Shown one piece after another: positions 61,895 through 63,099 of a DNA stretch of 63,099 bases. The DNA is from an uncultured Bacilli bacterium. GTDB taxonomy: Bacteria; Bacillota_I; Bacilli_A; RF39; UBA660. Location of the stretch: assembly GCA_934148995.1 (NCBI GenBank), contig CAKPDM010000009.1, positions 1 through 63,099 of the forward strand, read 5' to 3'. The position numbers and the translations under genes are program-made. The notes beneath the pieces are model-generated. The model had not been told where the DNA came from and did no database searches. It worked only from the letters and a program-made list of their open reading frames with translations. How positions within the stretch are numbered: position 1 is the first letter of the stretch; each line of letters begins with the position of its first letter.

Positions 61895-62980
61895 ATGAAA
61901 TATTCTAATCTTAATGATGGTATTGATGAGTATTTAAAGAAGTATGAAAACACTTTTTATGTCTCTAACCTAGATTTTGCCATTGATCTTATAAGAACAG
62001 GTGGAAAGAAGTTTAATTTGCGAAACACGACTAATTATAATGCAGAAAATCAATGCTTTGAAGAAAAAGTAAGTGGTGTAGAAACGCTTGACCTAGTAAC
62101 TAATTTTCTTGCTGAATTAGATGGCGACTATTTACAATGCTTCACAAAATCTTTTAATGAAGGAAGATTTGACTTTTATAATGATTTAGAAAATAATGAT
62201 AAAAAAATAAGGGGTATATGTAGTTATGAAGGCTATACAGTAAATTTTAATGGTACAATAAGTGACTCTCGTACTATTATTCATGAGTTTTTTCACTCTT
62301 TAAATATAAAAAATTATAAATTGGCACCAATTTTTTCTGAAATGATCTCGATTTTTATGGAGAATAAATTTTTAGACTTTCTTAATACTAAAGGTTACTC
62401 AAGAAACGATATTGCTAAATCAAGACTTGCTAGATACAATGATTTTTCAGGTGCTTGGAATAGATTAATTATTCAAAGTAATTTTTTAAATTTAAAAAAT
62501 AAAATAGGATACTTAGATGAAGAAAGTTATGATTTTATTTCTATGCACGAAAAAGAATTGAATTTTCCTCACTTATCGAAAGAAGACTTTATAGAAGTTC
62601 TAGAGTTCTTAGATGATCGCATTAAAAATAGTGAAAAAATAGAACAAGCCTTCAATCCGGAATATTCATTCAGATATTATATAGGAACTATTTATAGCAG
62701 CTACTTATTACTACAGGAAGATTCCTTAGATAAGGTGTTATTATTAAACGAGTATTTAAGAAAGCCGGTAGAAGAGACAGATATAGAAAGCGCTTTTAGA
62801 ATAATAGGAATAAAAGATGAAACTGACTTTCGCTTCATAGATGCAACTAACAAATATTATCAAAAAGAAAAACTAATTTATCAAGGTGTAAAGAAAGAAA
62901 AATTTAGTGATATGAAAAATAGACCGAGAAACAAAAAACTACTCAAGGCTAATATGGAGTGTGTAAGAAATTCTGTGTAA
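61895..62980 (+). CDS. Putative zinc metallopeptidase (HExxH) of unknown family
   Basis: 361 residues from ATG 61895 behind AAAGGAAGTTGAAAAT. The motif SRTIIHEFFHSLN (HExxH, about residues 140-144) is followed ~20 residues later by PIFSEMISIFMENKF, whose glutamates could supply the third zinc ligand as in gluzincins of the M3 type. The rest is helical with no signal peptide, so it is likely cytoplasmic. The N-terminal ~130 residues are not recognised. It stands alone with its own promoter and terminator. Confidence 0.65.
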   Translation: MKYSNLNDGIDEYLKKYENTFYVSNLDFAIDLIRTGGKKFNLRNTTNYNAENQCFEEKVSGVETLDLVTNFLAELDGDYLQCFTKSFNEGRFDFYNDLENNDKKIRGICSYEGYTVNFNGTISDSRTIIHEFFHSLNIKNYKLAPIFSEMISIFMENKFLDFLNTKGYSRNDIAKSRLARYNDFSGAWNRLIIQSNFLNLKNKIGYLDEESYDFISMHEKELNFPHLSKEDFIEVLEFLDDRIKNSEKIEQAFNPEYSFRYYIGTIYSSYLLLQEDSLDKVLLLNEYLRKPVEETDIESAFRIIGIKDETDFRFIDATNKYYQKEKLIYQGVKKEKFSDMKNRPRNKKLLKANMECVRNSV

Positions 62981-63003
62981 ATGGAATCTAACCACGATAT
63001 TTT

Positions 63004-63029
63004 GAAACCTTAATCGGTTTCTTTTTTTT
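63004..63029 (+). terminator. Intrinsic terminator
   Basis: GAAACC-TTAATC-GGTTTC followed by T8. The last 70 bases of the window after it show no feature. Confidence 0.85.
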
Positions 63030-63099
63030 GTTATTTAAATAATAACATATAATATTTAATTTTCAAAGAACTAAATTCTTCCATCAAACATAATAGATA

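Noticed and set aside
1..63099. Mycoplasma-type code with TGA as tryptophan.
   Set aside because: Conserved Trp positions use TGG and several intact genes end with TGA at the family's normal C-terminus.

Overview
The window is chromosomal DNA from a low-GC Bacillota (Bacilli-like) bacterium. Codon use is strongly A/T-biased, Shine-Dalgarno sites are clear AGGAG/GAGGTG types, and intrinsic terminators are frequent. TGA works as a stop and tryptophan is written TGG, so this is not a mycoplasma-type code. A SpoIVB peptidase, SpoIIM, a SpoIID-like protein, a LysM protein and a collagen-like protein of exosporium type point to a spore former or a recent descendant of one. Gene blocks nusB-xseA-xseB, xerD-deoB and trxA/cvpA/rnhC fit Bacillus-like synteny. 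No rRNA, CRISPR array or insertion sequence was seen.

Layout. 1-2.4 kb: a collagen-like surface protein running off the left edge, a free-standing tRNA-editing protein and a broken acetyltransferase. 2.4-7.7 kb: tRNA-Gln, gltX and a three-gene LysM / Ig-like / SpoIID-plus-peptidoglycan-binding operon. 7.8-15.2 kb: nusB-xseA-xseB between two paralogous unknown genes, then spoIVB, spoIIM, a 29-residue membrane peptide and a frameshifted gene. 15.2-17.3 kb: thrS behind an elaborate leader. 17.3-28.1 kb: mnmA, an NrtR-type regulator, a HipA-like pseudogene, and an NAD(P) salvage operon (pncA-pncB-nudix-nadE-prs-nadD-nadK-pncC). 28.1-29.8 kb: a self-regulated HTH gene, an AT-rich gap and a DUF1540 gene. 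29.8-51.7 kb: housekeeping genes (deoB, xerD, tmcAL, gmk, pyk, mutM, polA, lexA, tcdA, tRNA-Glu, holA, alaS, P-loop kinases, an AI-2E permease, trxA, cvpA, rnhC). 51.7-63.1 kb: an accessory stretch with twin YfiH-like proteins, a large thioester/Cna-B surface adhesin, two 28-residue-repeat solenoid proteins and a putative zinc protease.

Three systems stand out. First, thrS appears to be controlled by two attenuators in series. A leader peptide carries four consecutive Thr codons (ACG ACC ACA ACT, all four synonyms) inside a 1:2 / 2:3 / 3:4 RNA switch, and a classical T-box follows it. The ThrRS it controls lacks the usual editing region. Second, lexA is divergent from a 37-residue single-span membrane peptide, which has its own strong promoter and LexA-box-like sequences; it is a candidate SOS-induced small membrane protein. 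Third, NAD(P) synthesis from nicotinamide is gathered in one unit, with PRPP synthase included, behind a promoter carrying two GTTAnTAAC palindromes and next to an NrtR-like regulator. The twin 28-residue-repeat proteins, duplicated together with their promoters and still expanding by 84-bp units, are the most notable unknown family.
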